Positions 36,659-47,034 of a stretch of DNA of 64,000 nucleotides are shown here, one piece after another. A program made the position numbers and the translations under genes. The DNA is from an uncultured Arenicella sp. (GTDB lineage Bacteria; Pseudomonadota; Gammaproteobacteria; Arenicellales; Arenicellaceae), in NCBI GenBank assembly GCA_937922925.1, contig CALAKU010000022.1, positions 42,041-106,040 of the forward strand, written 5' to 3'. Numbering within the stretch: the first letter of the stretch is position 1; every line of letters starts with the position of its first letter. The notes under the pieces are model-generated. The model did no database searches and had not been told where the DNA came from. It worked only from the letters and a program-made list of their open reading frames with translations.

Positions 36659-38026
36659 ATGTTTCGCAGTTTACGAAATGCCGTTGGCATTGTTCTATTG
36701 TCGATTTCTTGTATTTCTTTCAACAGTCTCGCGGTGGCCGAGATTGGAGAGCCAGAAAAAGACGAACTCAAATTTGGCTTTATTAAGCTGACCGATATGG
36801 CGCCCATCGCCATCGCTTACGAGAATGGTTACTTTGAAGACGAGGGTCTCTACGTCACTATTGAGGCGCAAGCCAACTGGAAGGTGCTGCTTGATGGCGT
36901 GATTGATGGCACTTTAGATGGTGCGCATATGCTGGCTGGTCAGCCGCTCGCAGCTACGATTGGTTATGGCACTGAGGCGCATATCGTGACGCCGTTTTCT
37001 ATGGATTTAAATGGCAATGGAATCACAGTCTCCAATGACATTTGGGCAAAAATGAAAGAACACGTGCCAGTTGAAGATGGCAAGCCAGTGCATCCCATCA
37101 AGGCCGATTACCTCAAGCCGGTTGTCGACTCATTTAAAGCCGAAGGCAAGCCCTTTAAAATGGGCATGGTGTTTCCAGTATCGACGCACAATTATGAATT
37201 ACGTTATTGGTTAGCCGCGGGCGGAATTCATCCGGGCTACTATGCGCCGCACAAGGGCGATACCGCGGGTACCATCGATGCTGATGCATTGTTATCAGTA
37301 ACACCACCACCGCAAATGCCAGCAACCTTGGAGGCGGGCACGATTTATGGATATTGCGTTGGAGAGCCTTGGAACCAGCAAGCCGTTTTCAAAGGCATCG
37401 GTGTGCCGGTGATTACCGACTATGAAATCTGGAAGAACAACCCAGAAAAAGTATTCGGAATGACCAAGGAGTTCACTGAAAAATACCCCAACACCACCGT
37501 AAGAGTGGTTAAGGCGCTATTGCGGGCAGCTAAATGGTTAGACGAAAACAACAATGCTAATCGGCCCGCCGCGGTAAAAATCCTAGCGCAATCAAATTAT
37601 GTTGGCGCGGACTACGACGTGATTGCCAATTCCATGACTGGCACTTTTGAGTATGAGAAAGGCGATAAACGTGATGTGCCAGACTTTAACGTTTTCTTTC
37701 GGTACAACGCGACCTATCCCTATTATTCCGATGCGATTTGGTATCTCACTCAGATGCGTCGCTGGGGGCAAATCTCAGAGCCGCAAAGCGATGATTGGTA
37801 TAAGCAAGTCGCAGCTGATGTATACAAGCCTGAGATTTACGCCATGGCGGCAAAGGAGTTGATCGCCGAGGATCTGATGAGCGCGACTGACTTCCCTGAT
37901 TTTGAAACTGAGACCGGTTTTAAGCCGGAACAGACCGAATTCATCGATGGCGTGTCATACGACGGCAGTCAACCTAACGCCTATCTCAAGAAGTTTGATA
38001 TCGGTCTAAAAGACGAAACCTTGTAA
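36659..38026 (+). CDS. nrtA: Nitrate/nitrite ABC transporter substrate-binding protein NrtA
   Basis: NrtA is the periplasmic nitrate-binding component of the NrtABC importer (CmpA/NrtA/NasF family). A signal peptide (about residues 1-29, ending AVA) precedes family strings [48 protein letters not shown] and [13 protein letters not shown]. The 455 residues are normal. The signal peptide shows it is the secreted transporter component and not the related cytoplasmic sensor NasS. An AGG lies before the ATG. It is first in the sigma-54-driven nitrate operon. Confidence 0.94.
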   Translation: MFRSLRNAVGIVLLSISCISFNSLAVAEIGEPEKDELKFGFIKLTDMAPIAIAYENGYFEDEGLYVTIEAQANWKVLLDGVIDGTLDGAHMLAGQPLAATIGYGTEAHIVTPFSMDLNGNGITVSNDIWAKMKEHVPVEDGKPVHPIKADYLKPVVDSFKAEGKPFKMGMVFPVSTHNYELRYWLAAGGIHPGYYAPHKGDTAGTIDADALLSVTPPPQMPATLEAGTIYGYCVGEPWNQQAVFKGIGVPVITDYEIWKNNPEKVFGMTKEFTEKYPNTTVRVVKALLRAAKWLDENNNANRPAAVKILAQSNYVGADYDVIANSMTGTFEYEKGDKRDVPDFNVFFRYNATYPYYSDAIWYLTQMRRWGQISEPQSDDWYKQVAADVYKPEIYAMAAKELIAEDLMSATDFPDFETETGFKPEQTEFIDGVSYDGSQPNAYLKKFDIGLKDETL

Positions 38027-38052
38027 GTGAAAATCACCAGAGAGAGACGATC

Positions 38053-39051
38053 ATGAGCGCGACTTCTGAGCCGACTCAAATAGGTAAGTTAGAGCAAGGC
38101 CTACATCAATTAACTCGAGCCCTATTCTCGATAGATTTGAGAAATATGTTGTTGCCGCTCTTGGGCATAATCGCCTTTCTCGCTCTGTGGAGCGCGGCCG
38201 CGAGTCGAATCGATACCTCTCTCGGGCAATTCCCTGGGCCGAGCAAAGTTTACCAGCAAGCGGGCACACTGTGGGAAGAGCACCAGCAAGAACGCGACAA
38301 AGCGACCGCCTTTTATGAACGCCAAGAGCAGCGTAACGCAAAAAAGTTAGCCAAAAACCCAGAAGCGAACATTAAGATTCGCAAGTACACCGGCAAAGAA
38401 ACCTACTTCGATCAAATCGCGACCAGTTTAAAAACGGTGATGTTCGGTTTTTTAATTGCGTCCTTGATCGCTATCCCGTTGGGCTTGGCTTGTGGATTAA
38501 GCGATTCGATCTACAAAGCCGTGAATCCGCTGATACAGGTGTTCAAACCGGTATCGCCACTGGCCTGGTTGCCGCTGATCACCATGGTGGTCTCTGCCGT
38601 TTATGTGAGCGACGATCCGATGTTTGAAAAGTCATTTTTAAACTCGGCTTTCACTGTGACCTTATGTTGCTTGTGGCCAACCTTAATTAACACGGCTGTT
38701 GGCGTGGCGAACGTCGATAAAGACTTACTTAATGTTAGCCGAGTCATCAAGTTACCCACCTTTAAACACATACAAAAAATTGTATTGCCGGCATCAGTGC
38801 CGATGGTGTTTACCGGTTTAAGACTCTCGTTGGCGACTGGCTGGATGGTACTAATCGCCGCTGAAATGCTTTCGCAAAACCCGGGGCTCGGTAAGTTCGT
38901 GTGGGATGAATTTCAAAATGGGTCTTCTAATTCTCTTGCCCGCATCATGGTGGCTGTGGTCACCATCGGAGTGATCGGTTTTGTACTAGATCGCCTCATT
39001 TTAGTGCTACAAAAATCGCTTAGCTGGGACAAGAACGCGGTGCTGCGTTAA
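38053..39051 (+). CDS. nrtB: Nitrate ABC transporter permease NrtB
   Basis: This inner-membrane permease subunit is of the SsuC/TauC/NrtB type. A first membrane segment (about residues 32-52) is followed by a charged, lysine- and glutamate-rich stretch (about 65-115) and then the five-helix BPD_transp core from residue 120. The EAA-type loop appears around LNVSRVIKLPTFKHIQKIVLPASVPMVFTGLRLSLATGW. The 332 residues are longer than cyanobacterial NrtB because of the hydrophilic stretch, as is common in proteobacteria. Confidence 0.93.
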   Translation: MSATSEPTQIGKLEQGLHQLTRALFSIDLRNMLLPLLGIIAFLALWSAAASRIDTSLGQFPGPSKVYQQAGTLWEEHQQERDKATAFYERQEQRNAKKLAKNPEANIKIRKYTGKETYFDQIATSLKTVMFGFLIASLIAIPLGLACGLSDSIYKAVNPLIQVFKPVSPLAWLPLITMVVSAVYVSDDPMFEKSFLNSAFTVTLCCLWPTLINTAVGVANVDKDLLNVSRVIKLPTFKHIQKIVLPASVPMVFTGLRLSLATGWMVLIAAEMLSQNPGLGKFVWDEFQNGSSNSLARIMVAVVTIGVIGFVLDRLILVLQKSLSWDKNAVLR

Positions 39052-39101
39052 CAGCTTATCGTTTTCAACACAATGACTACACAGATGACGGAAGCCTCAT
39101 T

Positions 39102-39968
39102 ATGACAACGACTCCAGATAAATTTTTAGAAATCTCTAAAGTGGGCATCGACTTCCCCACCGCGAATGGGCCTTATACGGCACTTAAAGACGTCAATTTT
39201 TTTATTCGCGAAGGAGAGTTTGCATCAATCATCGGCCACTCTGGCTGCGGTAAATCTACGGTATTAAATATTATTGCCGGGCTTTATCAGGCGACGTCCG
39301 GCGGCGTCATTCTAGATGGTCGAGAAGTGAAAGACCCCGGGCCAGATCGCGCTGTGGTATTCCAAAGTCACGCGCTGATGCCGTGGTTAAGTGTGTTCGA
39401 CAATGTGGGGCTGGCCGTCGAGCAAGTATTTAGAGATTCTAAAACCAAGGCTGAACGCAGAGAGTGGATAGAACATAATTTGCGTTTGGTGAAAATGGAG
39501 CACGCCATGCGCAAAATGCCCCATGAAATCTCAGGCGGCATGAAGCAACGTGTGGGCATTGCCAGATGCTTGGCTATGCAGCCCAAGGTAATGCTGATGG
39601 ATGAACCTTTTGGTGCGCTCGATGCGCTGACCAGAGCGAACTTGCAAGATTCAGTAATGGAGATTCAAAAGGAACTCAACACCACCATTATTTTAATCAC
39701 GCATGATGTGGATGAAGCCGTATTGATGTCCGACAAAATTGTGATGATGTCTAACGGCCCAGCGGCCAAAGTCGGCGAATTGCTTGAAGTCGACCTACCT
39801 CGCCCAAGAGAGCGAGTCGCGCTCTCGAAAGACGACCAATTTAACCACTACCGACAACAAGTCTTATCGTTTTTATACGAGAAAAAAGGTGTGGTGGATT
39901 TTGATTCGGCCAAACGCAAAGCCAAAGAATCAAGCGAGCCAAGCATCGCTGCAGAGAAAGTGAGCTAG
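39102..39968 (+). CDS. nrtC: Nitrate ABC transporter ATP-binding protein
   Basis: This is the ATPase subunit of the nitrate importer. Walker A is IGHSGCGKSTVLN, the Q-loop lies in VVFQSHALMPW, the signature is ISGGMKQRVGIARCLA, Walker B is VMLMDEPFGALD and the switch His is in LITHDVDEAV. The 288 residues correspond to an NrtD-like single domain without the NrtA-like C-terminal extension of cyanobacterial NrtC. The symbol nrtC follows proteobacterial use. Confidence 0.93.
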   Translation: MTTTPDKFLEISKVGIDFPTANGPYTALKDVNFFIREGEFASIIGHSGCGKSTVLNIIAGLYQATSGGVILDGREVKDPGPDRAVVFQSHALMPWLSVFDNVGLAVEQVFRDSKTKAERREWIEHNLRLVKMEHAMRKMPHEISGGMKQRVGIARCLAMQPKVMLMDEPFGALDALTRANLQDSVMEIQKELNTTIILITHDVDEAVLMSDKIVMMSNGPAAKVGELLEVDLPRPRERVALSKDDQFNHYRQQVLSFLYEKKGVVDFDSAKRKAKESSEPSIAAEKVS

Positions 39969-40098
39969 TTGACAAGCTAATTAGCCAAAACGAATTAACA
40001 GGTGAGTTCAACGGCGAGCCACCGCTTTTTACAAATTGCCCCCTAGCGACGAGGCTTGAGTGAGCGGTTTGTAAGAGTCAAGAAGCGGAGAAAATTAA

Positions 40099-41337
40099 AT
40101 GAAAAACCTACTTAGAAACCAAATATCAAATTTAGTGTCAGTAACACAGATCGTATTGGCGGCAGTCGTAATCACGGCTCTAAATGCCTCTTTCTCTTAT
40201 GCTCAGCAAGCAGAGCCGAGCGCGAGTAAGGCCAACTATGGAAAGGTCTACGGCGACCTGCGCTTGCGATACGAGACTGTGAGTCAAGACAATCCATTGC
40301 CCGACGCGGATGGGCTAACTCTGCGAACACAACTTGGTTATAAATCACCAGAGCTGAATGGTTTTTCTGGCGTTATCGAGGTCGAGAATTCAGTCAGTTT
40401 AGTTGACGATTTTTCTGTGCCGCCCACCGGAGATCGAGTTGGTGAGTTTTCCGTAATTGCCGACCCCGACCATACGGAACTTGATCAAGCGTTTGTCCAA
40501 TACAAGTCTGATTCACTTACCGCAAAACTGGGTCGCCAGGTTTTCACTTTGGACGGGCACCGCTTCGTTGGTCACGTTGGATGGCGACAAGATCGCCAAA
40601 CCTTTGATGGCTTAGTCGTTAATTACAAGCCATTGGACAATTTCGAAATCAATGCCTCATACATAGCTCAACGTAATCGTATTTTTGCGGAAGACGCCGA
40701 CCTTGATAGCGAAGACATGATTTTGAATTCGTCGTATCAGACGCCTTACGGTAAGTTGGTCACCTATGCGTACTTTCTAGAGGTCGATAATGGCACGTCG
40801 AATTCGCTCGATACGATTGGTGCGAGTTTCGCGGGTAAGCAAAAGCTAGGCGAGACAGCCGTCTTATACACCGCCGAATTTGCTACTCAAGAATTAAACG
40901 ACACGTTTGATAGCGACTATCTTTTTGTTGAAGCCGGCGTCAGTCAATTTGGAATCACGGCTAAGCTTGGCTATGAAACCTTGGGTTCAGATCAAGGCAA
41001 TGCCAGTTTTCAAACGCCATTAGCCACACTTCACAAGTTTAACGGCTGGGCGGATCTCTTTTTGGTCACGCCAGCTCAAGGTTTGGAAGATGTGTATCTC
41101 AGCCTGTCAGGGAAGTTGGCAGGCGGTAAATGGGTTGCGGTTTACCATGATTTTTCTTCTGACATCGTTGTGGATGGCAACTCCGACCTAGGCGATGAAA
41201 TCAATCTTCTTTATACCCGAAAATTCACTGACCAATTCTCTGGCGGCTTGAAGTATGCCGACTACTCAGCTGGCGACCAAGCATTCAATCGAGTGGATAC
41301 TGAGCGCCTATGGGTTTGGGGCGGATTCAAATTTTGA
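40099..41337 (+). CDS. Outer-membrane beta-barrel porin (alginate-export-like) in the nitrate operon
   Basis: A signal peptide (about residues 1-36, ending SYAQQA) is followed by alternating hydrophobic and polar strands typical of a beta barrel. VYGDLRLRYETVSQDN comes first, AFVQYKSDSLTAKLGRQVFTLDGHRFVGHVGWRQDRQTFDG is an AlgE/alginate-export-like region, and the C-terminus GGFKF ends in the aromatic residue needed for BAM recognition. The 412 residues fit a 16-18 strand porin. It lies between the nitrate importer and nirB in the same direction, so it may let nitrate or nitrite across the outer membrane (inference). Confidence 0.78.
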   Translation: MKNLLRNQISNLVSVTQIVLAAVVITALNASFSYAQQAEPSASKANYGKVYGDLRLRYETVSQDNPLPDADGLTLRTQLGYKSPELNGFSGVIEVENSVSLVDDFSVPPTGDRVGEFSVIADPDHTELDQAFVQYKSDSLTAKLGRQVFTLDGHRFVGHVGWRQDRQTFDGLVVNYKPLDNFEINASYIAQRNRIFAEDADLDSEDMILNSSYQTPYGKLVTYAYFLEVDNGTSNSLDTIGASFAGKQKLGETAVLYTAEFATQELNDTFDSDYLFVEAGVSQFGITAKLGYETLGSDQGNASFQTPLATLHKFNGWADLFLVTPAQGLEDVYLSLSGKLAGGKWVAVYHDFSSDIVVDGNSDLGDEINLLYTRKFTDQFSGGLKYADYSAGDQAFNRVDTERLWVWGGFKF

Positions 41338-41380
41338 TAATGAGCACAGCCACAAAATTAAGCACAAGAGCGAGTTCAAT

Positions 41381-43909
41381 ATGAGTCAAATTAAGGTCGT
41401 AGTCGTTGGAAACGGGATGGTGGGCCATCATTACGTAAGCACTTTAGCGGCCAGTGATATCGATGCGCAAATCACAGTTATCGGCGGTGAGCCGCGCCCG
41501 GCTTACGATCGTGTGCATTTGTCCGAGGTCTTTGATGGCAAAGAGCCGAGCGATCTCGGCTTGGTTACGCGTGAGGAGTATGTTGCGCTTGGTGTTGATG
41601 CGCACTTCGGTGATTTCGTAGACAAGATTGATCGATCAGCGATGCAAGTCATTACCAGAGGAGGGCAGGTGTTTGACTACGACAAACTTGTCTTGGCCAC
41701 CGGCTCCTACCCGTTTGTGCCGCCCATTCCCGGGAACGATTTACCTCACTGTTTGGCGTACAGAACCATTGATGATCTCGGTGAAATCAAAGCATCCGCC
41801 CAAGGTCAAAAGGTTGGAGTCGTGGTTGGCGGTGGGCTGCTCGGTCTAGAATGTGCCAATGCCCTAAAAAATCTGGGTTTAGAAGCGCATGTTGTTGAGT
41901 TTGCACCGGGCTTAATGGGCGTGCAACTTGACGATGGTGGCAGCCAAATGTTGCGCCGGCAAATCGAAGCCCTAGACGTGAAGGTACATACAAGCAAAGC
42001 GACTCAGAAAATTCGCGAAGGCGATGAGCATCGACTGAAAATGGAATTTGCCGACGGTTCTGAATTAGAAACTGACCTCATCGTTTTTTCTGCTGGCATT
42101 CGTCCCTACGATGAATTAGCTCGTCAAGCCGATCTTAAAGTGGGCGAGCGTGGTGGCATTGTCATCGACTATCAATGCAAGACATCAGACGAAAACATTT
42201 TTGCGATCGGCGAATGCGCTGTGCAGGGCAACTTTATCTATGGACTCGTTGCGCCAGGATATCGCATGGCCGAAGCGGCCGTCTCCCAGCTTAGTAGTGA
42301 ACCTCAGAGTTTTACCGGTGCCGACATGAGTACCAAGCTCAAGCTATTGGGCGTCGAAGTTGGTTCGATTGGTGACTCTAAAGGCCAAGCCGATGGCAGC
42401 TTGGCTTTCGTTTTTAGCGACGAGCGCGACGCAGTGTATAAACGCTTGAACGTGTCGGCGGATGGCAGGCGAGTCTTGGGCGCAACCTTGGTTGGTGATA
42501 CCAGTGATTACGACACGCTCTTGCAATACTATTTAAATGAGATAGACCTTCCAGATGCGCCAGAAAATTTAGTTCTGCCTGCTCTCGATGGTCAAGCACC
42601 AACTTTGGGCGCTGATGCCTTACCGCTGAGTGCCACAATTTGCTCTTGTCATAATGTGAGTAAGGGCGATTTAGTCACGGCAATCGATGGTGGCTGCACT
42701 AGCCTAGCTGATGTCAAAGGCTGTACTCAAGCCGCGACTGGCTGCGGAGGTTGTGCCGCGCTACTAAAAAATGTGGTGGATGCCGAGCTGGCTGCACGTG
42801 GCATGGAAGTGGATACCCGACTATGTGAACACTTCAAACAATCGCGCCAAGAGCTATTTATCATTATTCAAGCAACCCAAATTCGCGATTTTAAAACCTT
42901 AGTGAATAAATATGGATGTGGTCAGGGCTGTGATGTCTGTAAGCCCGCGGTGGCATCTATCTTTGCCTCGCTGTGGAACGAGCATGTTCTAGATGCAGAT
43001 TTAGTGCCCCTGCAAGACACCAACGACACCTTTATGGCCAACATGCAAAAAGACGGCACGTATTCGGTGGTACCGCGTGTGCCAGGTGGCGAAATCTTGC
43101 CTGAGCAATTAATCGTGTTAGGTTCTGTCGCCAAAAAGTATGGTCTGTATTCAAAAATTACCGGTGGTCAACGTGTCGACTTATTTGGTGCAAAACTGAA
43201 TGACCTTCCCAATATTTGGCAGGAGTTAATCGATGCCGGTATGGAAACTGGCCACGCTTATGCCAAGTCATTGCGCACGGTTAAGTCTTGCGTGGGCAGC
43301 ACATGGTGTCGCTATGGAGTGCAAGACTCGGCCGGGCAGGCCATCGATTTAGAAAATCGCTATAAAGGTCTGCGCTCACCGCACAAATTAAAAATGGCCG
43401 TCTCGGGCTGCACGCGCGAATGCGCTGAAGCTCAAAGCAAAGACGTTGGTGTGATTGCAACCGAAAACGGCTGGAACCTCTATGTTTGTGGAAACGGCGG
43501 AATGAAACCTCGGCATGCCGATTTATTTGCTGTTGATCTCGATACCCCAACTCTGATTCGAACCATCGATCGGTTTCTTATGTTCTATGTGCGCACCGCC
43601 GATCGCCTGCAACGCACGTCTGTTTGGCTGGAAAACTTAGAAGGCGGTTTGGACTACCTAAAGGCCGTTATTTTGGAAGATTCTTTAGGCATTGCCGATG
43701 AGCTAGAGCAACAAATGCAGCATGTCGTTGACACCTACCAATGTGAGTGGCGCACCGCCATTAATGATCAGGAAAAGCTCAAACGCTTCCGCCAATTTAT
43801 TAATTCAAACAGCTCAGATCCGAACGTAGCCTTTGTTCAAGAGCGTGGTCAGCCGCGCCCGGCAACCAGTGCTGAGAAGCGCCGTCAGCAACTTAAAGCT
43901 GTGGTCTAA
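41381..43909 (+). CDS. nirB: Assimilatory nitrite reductase [NAD(P)H] large subunit
   Basis: NirB reduces nitrite to ammonium with six electrons from NAD(P)H. The N-terminal FAD domain begins VVVVGNGMVGHHYV, and the NAD motif is VGVVVGGGLLGLECA. A BFD-like 2Fe-2S domain has CSCHNVSKGD and CTQAATGCGGC, with a second CxxC-type segment GCGQGCDVC. The sulfite/nitrite reductase domain carries the siroheme-4Fe-4S ligands SCVGSTWC and GCTREC. The ORF track starts at 41255 inside the porin gene; the ATG at 41381 (MSQIKVVVVGN) gives 842 residues, the family size. nirD follows after three bases. Confidence 0.96.
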   Translation: MSQIKVVVVGNGMVGHHYVSTLAASDIDAQITVIGGEPRPAYDRVHLSEVFDGKEPSDLGLVTREEYVALGVDAHFGDFVDKIDRSAMQVITRGGQVFDYDKLVLATGSYPFVPPIPGNDLPHCLAYRTIDDLGEIKASAQGQKVGVVVGGGLLGLECANALKNLGLEAHVVEFAPGLMGVQLDDGGSQMLRRQIEALDVKVHTSKATQKIREGDEHRLKMEFADGSELETDLIVFSAGIRPYDELARQADLKVGERGGIVIDYQCKTSDENIFAIGECAVQGNFIYGLVAPGYRMAEAAVSQLSSEPQSFTGADMSTKLKLLGVEVGSIGDSKGQADGSLAFVFSDERDAVYKRLNVSADGRRVLGATLVGDTSDYDTLLQYYLNEIDLPDAPENLVLPALDGQAPTLGADALPLSATICSCHNVSKGDLVTAIDGGCTSLADVKGCTQAATGCGGCAALLKNVVDAELAARGMEVDTRLCEHFKQSRQELFIIIQATQIRDFKTLVNKYGCGQGCDVCKPAVASIFASLWNEHVLDADLVPLQDTNDTFMANMQKDGTYSVVPRVPGGEILPEQLIVLGSVAKKYGLYSKITGGQRVDLFGAKLNDLPNIWQELIDAGMETGHAYAKSLRTVKSCVGSTWCRYGVQDSAGQAIDLENRYKGLRSPHKLKMAVSGCTRECAEAQSKDVGVIATENGWNLYVCGNGGMKPRHADLFAVDLDTPTLIRTIDRFLMFYVRTADRLQRTSVWLENLEGGLDYLKAVILEDSLGIADELEQQMQHVVDTYQCEWRTAINDQEKLKRFRQFINSNSSDPNVAFVQERGQPRPATSAEKRRQQLKAVV

Positions 43910-43912
43910 GCC

Positions 43913-44230
43913 ATGACCATTTTATGTAAACGGAGTGACTTGATCGCCAATAGCGGTGTCTGTGCATTACACAACAACGAACAAGTGGCCATCTTCTATT
44001 TGCCAGACACTGAACAAAAAGTATTTGCCGTTTCAAATTGGGATCCCATCGGTGAAGCCAATGTGATCTCACGCGGCATAGTCGGCAGCGTTGAAGATCG
44101 CTTAGTGGTTGCGTCGCCCTTGTATAAGCAACACTTTTGCCTGATTACTGGTGAATGTTTAGAGCAGTCTGCTCAGTTGACGGTTTATCCGGTGGCGCTA
44201 GACGGTGAGCACCTTGTGCTCGCCGCGTAA
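43913..44230 (+). CDS. nirD: Nitrite reductase [NAD(P)H] small subunit
   Basis: NirD is a small Rieske-fold subunit that assists NirB. FAVSNWDPIGEANVISRGIVG and VASPLYKQHFCLITGECLE match the family. The Rieske cluster ligands are absent, as is normal for NirD. The 105 residues are standard. It is three bases after nirB and 29 bases before nasA. Confidence 0.94.
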   Translation: MTILCKRSDLIANSGVCALHNNEQVAIFYLPDTEQKVFAVSNWDPIGEANVISRGIVGSVEDRLVVASPLYKQHFCLITGECLEQSAQLTVYPVALDGEHLVLAA

Positions 44231-44259
44231 TCTGCGAATGCGTTTGGGCCGTTAGTTTT

Positions 44260-46935
44260 ATGTCAAACAATACGGTATCAACGACTTGCCCATACTGCGG
44301 TGTCGGCTGCGGCCTTGTCGTGACAAAAAAAGCGGCGTCTAAAAACCAACAACAAAGCTTCAGTGTTCAGGCAGATGCCAATCATCCAGCAAACCTTGGT
44401 CGCTTTTGCAGTAAAGGAGCGGCGCTGGCCGAAACCTTGGAGGCAAAACACGAACCACCGCGATTAGACTCGCCAATGATTAATGGCAAAGTGAGTTCTT
44501 GGCAACACGCGACCCACGAAATTGCCTCGCGAATTAATTCGCTTAGCGAAAATTATGGTGCCGACTCCATCGCGTTTTATCTCTCTGGGCAACTTCTTAC
44601 CGAAGACTACTATGTTGCCAATAAATTTATGAAGGGCTTTATTGGCTCGGCGAATGTTGATACGAATTCGCGCCTTTGTATGTCGTCTGCGGTGGCCGCG
44701 TATAAGCGAGCCTTTGGTTCAGACACTGTGCCATGCGACTATCAAGATATAGATGCCTGTGACTTGATCGTTTTGATTGGCTCAAACGCTGCGTGGACCC
44801 ATCCAGTGTTGTATCAACGCATAATGGCTGCCAAGCAGCGACGGCCCGATTTAAAAATTGTTGTTATCGATCCGCGTGAAACGCCAACAGCGCAAAGCGC
44901 CGATTTGCATCTTAAGATTACTCCCAGCAGCGATGCATTTATCTTCCAAGGCTTATTGCGTTTCTTGATTGAGAAAGATGCGATCGATCAAAATTACATC
45001 GACGCATCAACCGAACACTTTGAGAGCGCTAAAGCCGCCTGCTATGAGCTAAGCCAAGACCAGGTAGTTAAGGCCAGCGGGGTCAGCGCTGAATCGCTCA
45101 GTACTTTTTATAGATGGTTTGCCACTACCAAAAAAACCATCAGTTTTTACTCGCAAGGCATCAATCAATCCGCCAGCGGCACAGACAAAGCCAACGCGAT
45201 TATCAATTGCCATCTTGCCACCGCAAAACTCGGTTTTGCCGGCGCCGGGCCGTTTTCTATCACCGGGCAACCCAACGCCATGGGCGGTCGCGAAGTAGGC
45301 GGTTTGGCCAATATGTTGGCCGCGCATATGGATTTTAACGAGCAAGATTGCGATCGCGTACAACGCTTTTGGCGATCGCCAGTGATCGCGCGGCAGCCCG
45401 GTTTAAAAGCGGTAGACTTGTTTCAAGCGATGCATCGCGGCGAGATTAAGTTTGTGTGGATTATGGCAACCAACCCGGCCGTGAGCTTGCCTGACTCTAA
45501 CTTTGTTCGAGAAGCTTTGGCCAAGTGCGAAACGGTTGTGGTATCCGACGTGACGCATACTGATACCACTGCTTTCGCAGACATTGTTCTGCCAGCTCTG
45601 GCCTGGGGCGAAAAAGACGGCACGGTGACCAATTCCGAACGCTGCATCTCAAGACAGCGAGCCTTTAAGTCTGGCCCAGAGCTGGCGCGTGCTGACTGGC
45701 AAGCCATTGCCGAGGTCGCCTGCCAGTTAGGGTTCAAAGAAAGCTTTGACTATAAAAACTCTCGCGAGGTGTTTATCGAACACGCAGCGCTATCCGATTT
45801 CGAAAATGAGGGCCAACGGGATTTTGATATTGGCGTGCTCGCACAATTAAGTCTTGGGGATTATGAGGCTCTTAAACCCAGCCAATGGCCTTTGCCAAAA
45901 ACACCAAGCTCTGATCGATTATTCTCCGATGGGCGCTTTTATACGACGAGTAAGAAGGCTCAATTTGTACCGATAAAAGCCGAGTTGGCGATAGCGCTGA
46001 ACGAAATTAAGTCTGCTCAGCAAAAATCTAAGTGCGAATACATTTTGAATAGTGGTCGCGTTCGCGATCAATGGCACACCATGAGTCGCACCGGTTTTGC
46101 GCCCGCCTTGACCCTGCATGCGGCAATGCCTGAGGTGACTATTCATCCAAGCGATGCTAAGGCTGAGGGCTTACGAGACCGCCAAATTATTTGCGTAAGC
46201 AATGAGTTTGGTAGTGTCATGGCTCAAGTCAAACAAAGCGCAGAAGTAAGTGTTGGCGAATTATTTCTTCCAATGCATTGGTCAAACCAATTTTCTAAAC
46301 AAGGCCTGGTCAATGCTTTGACGCCGCAGCGTGTTGATCCAATCTCTGGTCAACCGGAATTGAAAGCCTCGAAAGTTACCTTAAGACCTCTCAAGAAACT
46401 CACCTGGTTGCGACTAATAAGTAATGCCAAGCTCGAAAGTAAGCCGTCTTTTATGGTTTGGAATACGCATTACGTCGGGCAGGCATGGGTCACCACGATC
46501 GGTATAGAAAAGCGTACGCCTCCTCACACCGTTAATCATTCGTACATCGACGCTTTGTTTGCTGACGAGCTTGATCTTAAACCGGGCCAATCTTTTTATA
46601 ACCCACTAAAGTCGGTGGGTATTGAAATACTGGTGACTGATGAGGGCCTGTTTGGGATTCTGGCTAAAAGCGACGAGAGTGATGCCTTGCCTAGCGAGTT
46701 ATGGCTTAAAAGTTCGTTTGAATCAACGGATTGGTCGAGAGCGATTCGTGGAGAGCAAGAAGAATATGATGAGCTCGTTTGTGCTTGTTTTTCAACCACT
46801 AAGAATCAGCTTCGCCAACTCGTGAGCAATGGAATGAATACATTAGAAGCTTTATCCGCCAATGCCGGTTGCGGATCGAAATGTGGGAGTTGTCGGCCGG
46901 AGTTAACGCAGTTAATAAACGCACATACACAATAA
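44260..46935 (+). CDS. nasA: Assimilatory nitrate reductase catalytic subunit
   Basis: NasA is a cytoplasmic molybdopterin enzyme reducing nitrate to nitrite. The N-terminal 4Fe-4S motif is CPYCGVGCGLVV with the fourth Cys in GRFCSKGAAL. The MGD-binding domains follow, with NSRLCMSSAV, WIMATNPAVSLPD and the C-terminal molydopterin dinucleotide domain (RDQWHTMSRTG). A BFD-like 2Fe-2S domain at the end (CACFSTTKNQL...CGSKCGSC) is typical of proteobacterial NasA. The 891 residues are normal. It is the last gene of the operon; no terminator is seen after it. Confidence 0.96.
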   Translation: MSNNTVSTTCPYCGVGCGLVVTKKAASKNQQQSFSVQADANHPANLGRFCSKGAALAETLEAKHEPPRLDSPMINGKVSSWQHATHEIASRINSLSENYGADSIAFYLSGQLLTEDYYVANKFMKGFIGSANVDTNSRLCMSSAVAAYKRAFGSDTVPCDYQDIDACDLIVLIGSNAAWTHPVLYQRIMAAKQRRPDLKIVVIDPRETPTAQSADLHLKITPSSDAFIFQGLLRFLIEKDAIDQNYIDASTEHFESAKAACYELSQDQVVKASGVSAESLSTFYRWFATTKKTISFYSQGINQSASGTDKANAIINCHLATAKLGFAGAGPFSITGQPNAMGGREVGGLANMLAAHMDFNEQDCDRVQRFWRSPVIARQPGLKAVDLFQAMHRGEIKFVWIMATNPAVSLPDSNFVREALAKCETVVVSDVTHTDTTAFADIVLPALAWGEKDGTVTNSERCISRQRAFKSGPELARADWQAIAEVACQLGFKESFDYKNSREVFIEHAALSDFENEGQRDFDIGVLAQLSLGDYEALKPSQWPLPKTPSSDRLFSDGRFYTTSKKAQFVPIKAELAIALNEIKSAQQKSKCEYILNSGRVRDQWHTMSRTGFAPALTLHAAMPEVTIHPSDAKAEGLRDRQIICVSNEFGSVMAQVKQSAEVSVGELFLPMHWSNQFSKQGLVNALTPQRVDPISGQPELKASKVTLRPLKKLTWLRLISNAKLESKPSFMVWNTHYVGQAWVTTIGIEKRTPPHTVNHSYIDALFADELDLKPGQSFYNPLKSVGIEILVTDEGLFGILAKSDESDALPSELWLKSSFESTDWSRAIRGEQEEYDELVCACFSTTKNQLRQLVSNGMNTLEALSANAGCGSKCGSCRPELTQLINAHTQ

Positions 46936-47034
46936 GGTCTTTTATACGCTGAATTTGGGGTAGTCGGGCGGGAAGACAGACTGTTCCAACCTACGTGCTA
47001 GTCTACCAATGCCTAATCTAATTATTCTTTTGTT

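Noticed and set aside
39976-39985. GCTAATTAGC palindrome after the nitrate ATPase gene
   Set aside because: A 10-base AT-rich palindrome with no T tract or regulator context; not enough to call a site.
41255-41380. N-terminal extension of nirB in the ORF track
   Set aside because: It overlaps the porin 3' end, and family proteins begin at the FAD motif right after the ATG at 41381.
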